6,816 nucleotides of DNA from an uncultured Eubacteriales bacterium. Lineage in GTDB: Bacteria > Bacillota > Clostridia > Christensenellales > Aristaeellaceae. The DNA is taken from contig USFL01000080.1 of assembly GCA_900553905.1 (NCBI GenBank), positions 1 to 6,816 on the forward strand. Direction: 5' to 3'. The translations under genes were made by a program, and so were the position numbers. Under the pieces are notes generated by a model, which worked only from the letters and a program-made list of their open reading frames with translations, was not told the DNA's origin and searched no databases. Below are positions 4,142 to 6,816 of this stretch, one piece after another. Each line of letters starts with the position of its first letter. The stretch's first letter is position 1.

Positions 4142-6816
4142 TTACTTCTTTGCCGCACGAGCCAGAATCGGCGCAAGGAACTGCCCCGTATAGCTTTCGG
4201 GCACCTTGGCCACCTTCTCCGGCGTGCCCTGGCACACGATGGTGCCGCCGCCGTCGCCCCCTTCGGGGCCCAGGTCGATCAGGTAGTCGGCGGTCTTGAT
4301 CACGTCCAGGTTGTGCTCGATGACCAGCACGCTGTTGCCCGCCTCCACCAGACGCTGCAGCACGTCAATCAGCTTCTGCACGTCGGCCATGTGAAGCCCC
4401 GTGGTGGGCTCGTCCAGCAGGTAGAGGGTGCGGCCCGTAGCGCGGCGGCTCAATTCTGTCGCCAGCTTGATGCGCTGGGCCTCGCCGCCGGAGAGCTGGG
4501 TGCTGGGCTGGCCCAGCTTGATATAATCCAGGCCCACGTCGTAGAGGGTCTGGAGCTTTTTGACGATGGGCTCATGGTTTTCAAAGAAGCCCAGCGCCTC
4601 CTCCACGGTCATCTCCAGCACCTCGTGGATGTTCTTGCCCTTGTAGCGCACGTCAAGGGTTTCGCGGTTGTAGCGCGCGCCCTTGCACACGTCGCACGGC
4701 ACGTAGATGTCGGGCAGGAAATGCATCTCGATCTTGAGCAGGCCGTCGCCGCCGCAGGCCTCGCAGCGGCCGCCCTTGACATTGAAGCTGAAACGGTTTT
4801 CCTTGTAGCCGCGGGCCTTGGCATCCGGCGTCATGGCAAAGACGCGGCGCACCAGATCGAACAGGCCGGTATAGGTGGCGGGGTTGGAGCGAGGCGTGCG
4901 GCCGATGGGGCTCTGGTCGATGGCGATGATCTTGTCCAGCTGCTCCACGCCCTCCATGCGATCGAACTTGCCCGCCCGCGTCTTGGCGCGGTTGAGCACC
5001 TTGGCCAGATGCTTGTAGACGATCTCGTTGATCAGGCTGGACTTGCCCGAACCGCTCACTCCCGTGATGCAGCAGAACACGCCCAGAGGCAGCTTTACGT
5101 CGATGTTTTTCAGGTTGTTTTCCTTTGCGCCCCGCACCGTGAGCCAGCCGGACGGCTTGCGCCGCTTCCCGGGCACAGGGATGGACAGCTTGCCGCTGAG
5201 ATATTGCCCCGTGAGGGAGCGCGGATTGGCCAAAATTTCGTCGATGGCGCCCTCGGCGATGATCTCGCCGCCGTGGATGCCCGCGCCGGGGCCCACGTCC
5301 ACGATATAGTCGGCGGCGTACATGGTGTCCTCGTCGTGCTCCACCACGATGAGCGTGTTCCCCAGGTCGCGCAGGCGCTTGAGCGTGGCCAGAAGCTTGG
5401 CGTTGTCGCGCTGGTGCAGGCCGATGGAGGGCTCGTCCAGGATGTAGAGCACGCCCATCAGGCTGGAGCCGATCTGCGTGGCCAGACGGATGCGCTGGGC
5501 TTCGCCGCCGGAGAGGGTGGCCGCCGCGCGCGAGAGGGTGAGGTAGGACAGGCCCACGCTGTCCAGGAAGCCCAGACGTGCGTCGATTTCGCGCAGAATC
5601 TGCGAGGCGATCATGCTATCCTTCTCGCTCAGCCGCAGGTCCTTGAAGAAGGAGCGCGCCGCCGATACGCTCAGGTCGCACAGCTCGCTGATGTTCATGC
5701 CGCCCACCGTCACGGCGAGCACTTCGGGGCGCAGACGGCGACCGCCGCAGGCGCGGCAGCTGTCGGAGACCATGTATTCCTCATAGGCGGCCTTCATGGA
5801 CTCGCTCGTGGTTTCGCGGTATCGACGGTTGAGCGAGGTGATGACGCCTTCGAAGGTGGTCTGGTACTGCCCCTTGCCGTGGGCGCTTTCATATTCGATG
5901 GTGATTTTGTCGTTGGACCCGTAGAGCAAAATGTCCAGAATCTTGGGCGGCAGATCGCGCACGGGCGTATCCAGGCTGAAGCCGTACAGCTTGGCCAGCG
6001 CCCGGAAATAGCTGCTGGCCATGCTGGTTTTGTCCGTGGTGTTCCAGCCCATGGCCTGCAACGCGCCCTGGTTGAGGCTCAAATCCGGGTTGGGGATGAC
6101 GGTTTCCGGGGAGATGCGCATCACCGTGCCCAGGCCGCCGCATTCGGGGCAGGCCCCGAAGGGGCTGTTGAAACTGAACATGCGGGGCGAGAGCTCCTCG
6201 ATGGACACGCCGCACTCCGGGCACGCGTAGTTCTGGGAGAACAGCAGCGTCCCCTTGTCAAACAGATCCACCAGCACCAGACCGCCGCTTTCCTCGGCGG
6301 CGGTCTCCATGCTGTCGGCCAGGCGCTGGCGGAATTCGTCGGAGGGCCTTACGATCAGGCGGTCCACCACGATCTCGATGTCATGCTTTTTCTTCTTGTC
6401 CAGGCGGGGCGTATCGTCCAGCTCGTAGAGCTCGCCGTCGATGCGCACGCGCACGAAGCCGCGTTTCTGTGCGTCCTCCAGAAGTTTGGTGTGCTCGCCC
6501 TTGCGCGCGCGCACCACGGGCGCGAGCAGTTGCAGCCGCTGCCCCTCCGGGTAGGCCATTACCTGATCGGCCATCTGGTCGATGGTCTGCTGGCGGATCT
6601 CACGGCCGCACTTGGGGCAGTGGGGCACGCCCACCCGAGCGTAAAGCAGGCGAAGATAGTCGTAGATCTCGGTGACGGTACCCACGGTGGAGCGGGGGTT
6701 GCGCGCCGTGGTTTTCTGGTCGATGGAAATGGCGGGGGACAGGCCCTCGATGGAGTCGATGTCCGGCTTTTCCATCTGCCCCAGAAACATGCGCGCGTAG
6801 GAGGACAGGCTCTCCA
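4142..6816 (-). CDS. uvrA: UvrABC excision repair subunit A (5' truncated at contig end)
   Basis: UvrA is the dimeric ATPase that finds bulky DNA lesions and loads UvrB in nucleotide excision repair. Reading continues past the internal Met (6790) to the window edge (ESLSSYAR), giving about 890 residues. By alignment from memory with E. coli UvrA (940), about 54 N-terminal residues are missing, including the first Walker A. Counting from that Met: ESLSPA-like IEGLSPA (14-20) and [20 protein letters not shown] (31-50); UvrB-binding region about 69-188; ABC signature I LSGGEAQR (426-433), Walker B I ILDEP (450-454), H-loop His485; Walker [12 protein letters not shown] (577-585), signature [10 protein letters not shown] (766-773), Walker B II LLDEP (791-795), His826. 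Zinc-type CxxC pairs lie at 58/61, 190/193 with 214/217, 346/349, and 676/679 with 699/702. No key residue in the visible part is altered and there is no frameshift. Promoter, any LexA box and a possible uvrB neighbour lie outside the window. The stop is TAA at 4142-4144. Confidence 0.97.
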   Translation of the reverse strand, partial: ESLSSYARMFLGQMEKPDIDSIEGLSPAISIDQKTTARNPRSTVGTVTEIYDYLRLLYARVGVPHCPKCGREIRQQTIDQMADQVMAYPEGQRLQLLAPVVRARKGEHTKLLEDAQKRGFVRVRIDGELYELDDTPRLDKKKKHDIEIVVDRLIVRPSDEFRQRLADSMETAAEESGGLVLVDLFDKGTLLFSQNYACPECGVSIEELSPRMFSFNSPFGACPECGGLGTVMRISPETVIPNPDLSLNQGALQAMGWNTTDKTSMASSYFRALAKLYGFSLDTPVRDLPPKILDILLYGSNDKITIEYESAHGKGQYQTTFEGVITSLNRRYRETTSESMKAAYEEYMVSDSCRACGGRRLRPEVLAVTVGGMNISELCDLSVSAARSFFKDLRLSEKDSMIASQILREIDARLGFLDSVGLSYLTLSRAAATLSGGEAQRIRLATQIGSSLMGVLYILDEPSIGLHQRDNAKLLATLKRLRDLGNTLIVVEHDEDTMYAADYIVDVGPGAGIHGGEIIAEGAIDEILANPRSLTGQYLSGKLSIPVPGKRRKPSGWLTVRGAKENNLKNIDVKLPLGVFCCITGVSGSGKSSLINEIVYKHLAKVLNRAKTRAGKFDRMEGVEQLDKIIAIDQSPIGRTPRSNPATYTGLFDLVRRVFAMTPDAKARGYKENRFSFNVKGGRCEACGGDGLLKIEMHFLPDIYVPCDVCKGARYNRETLDVRYKGKNIHEVLEMTVEEALGFFENHEPIVKKLQTLYDVGLDYIKLGQPSTQLSGGEAQRIKLATELSRRATGRTLYLLDEPTTGLHMADVQKLIDVLQRLVEAGNSVLVIEHNLDVIKTADYLIDLGPEGGDGGGTIVCQGTPEKVAKVPESYTGQFLAPILARAAKK
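4469..4495. repeat. Copy 1 of 27-bp repeat inside uvrA (ABC signature II)
   Basis: GATGCGCTGGGC, one variable base, then TCGCCGCCGGAGAG. It is identical to 5489-5515 except at one position (C at 4481, T at 5501). It encodes LSGGEAQRI of the second ATPase half on the minus strand. It reflects the ancient internal duplication of UvrA and is not a mobile or regulatory repeat. Confidence 0.8.
5489..5515. repeat. Copy 2 of 27-bp repeat inside uvrA (ABC signature I)
   Basis: Direct repeat of 4469-4495 with 26 of 27 bases identical, offset by 1020 bp. It encodes LSGGEAQRI of the first ATPase half. The two halves share almost the same codons as well as the same residues. Confidence 0.8.

Noticed and set aside
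1..6816. A previously undescribed multi-gene system
   Set aside because: The three genes on the + strand are separated by terminators, uvrA is convergent to them, and the products have no visible common pathway. Only the secreted protein is unexplained.

Overview
This is a 6.8 kb, GC-rich piece of a bacterial draft assembly (roughly 60% GC by eye). A type III glutamine synthetase, strong A/G-rich ribosome binding sites, a sigma-A-type extended -10 promoter, and compact intrinsic terminators together suggest a high-GC Clostridia-like Bacillota, possibly from a gut community. That assignment is inference; there is no rRNA or other taxonomic marker here. I found no mobile element, CRISPR array, tRNA or defence system, and the content is mostly ordinary chromosomal housekeeping.

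Layout. Bases 1-51 are not genomic: they match 51 of the 58 bases of the Illumina TruSeq universal (P5/Read 1) adapter, so the contig left end is an untrimmed library artefact. Bases 52-1209 (+) are the C-terminal half of a type III glutamine synthetase (glnN), cut off by the adapter, followed by a small palindrome and a clear intrinsic terminator (1256-1302). A well-formed promoter (1360-1387) drives 1420-2970 (+), a polytopic membrane protein of the GtrII-like glucosyltransferase family, which ends at its own terminator (2991-3028). Next, 3125-4084 (+) encodes a secreted protein of unknown function with a signal peptide and a C-terminal Cys-x-Cys-x2-Cys cluster. A 19-bp perfect hairpin (4086-4135) separates it from the convergent gene uvrA (4142-6816, -), the damage-recognition ATPase of nucleotide excision repair. 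uvrA runs off the right edge and lacks about its first 54 residues, including the first Walker A motif.

How the genes relate. The three + strand genes are separated by terminators (1256-1302, 2991-3028) and look like single-gene transcription units, not an operon; uvrA is transcribed towards them. Nitrogen assimilation (glnN), surface glycan decoration (the GtrII-like protein), an unknown exported protein, and DNA repair (uvrA) share no visible pathway. The points most worth a second look are the adapter artefact and its open reading frame into glnN, the unknown secreted protein, and the GtrII-like gene, whose codon use differs from glnN.
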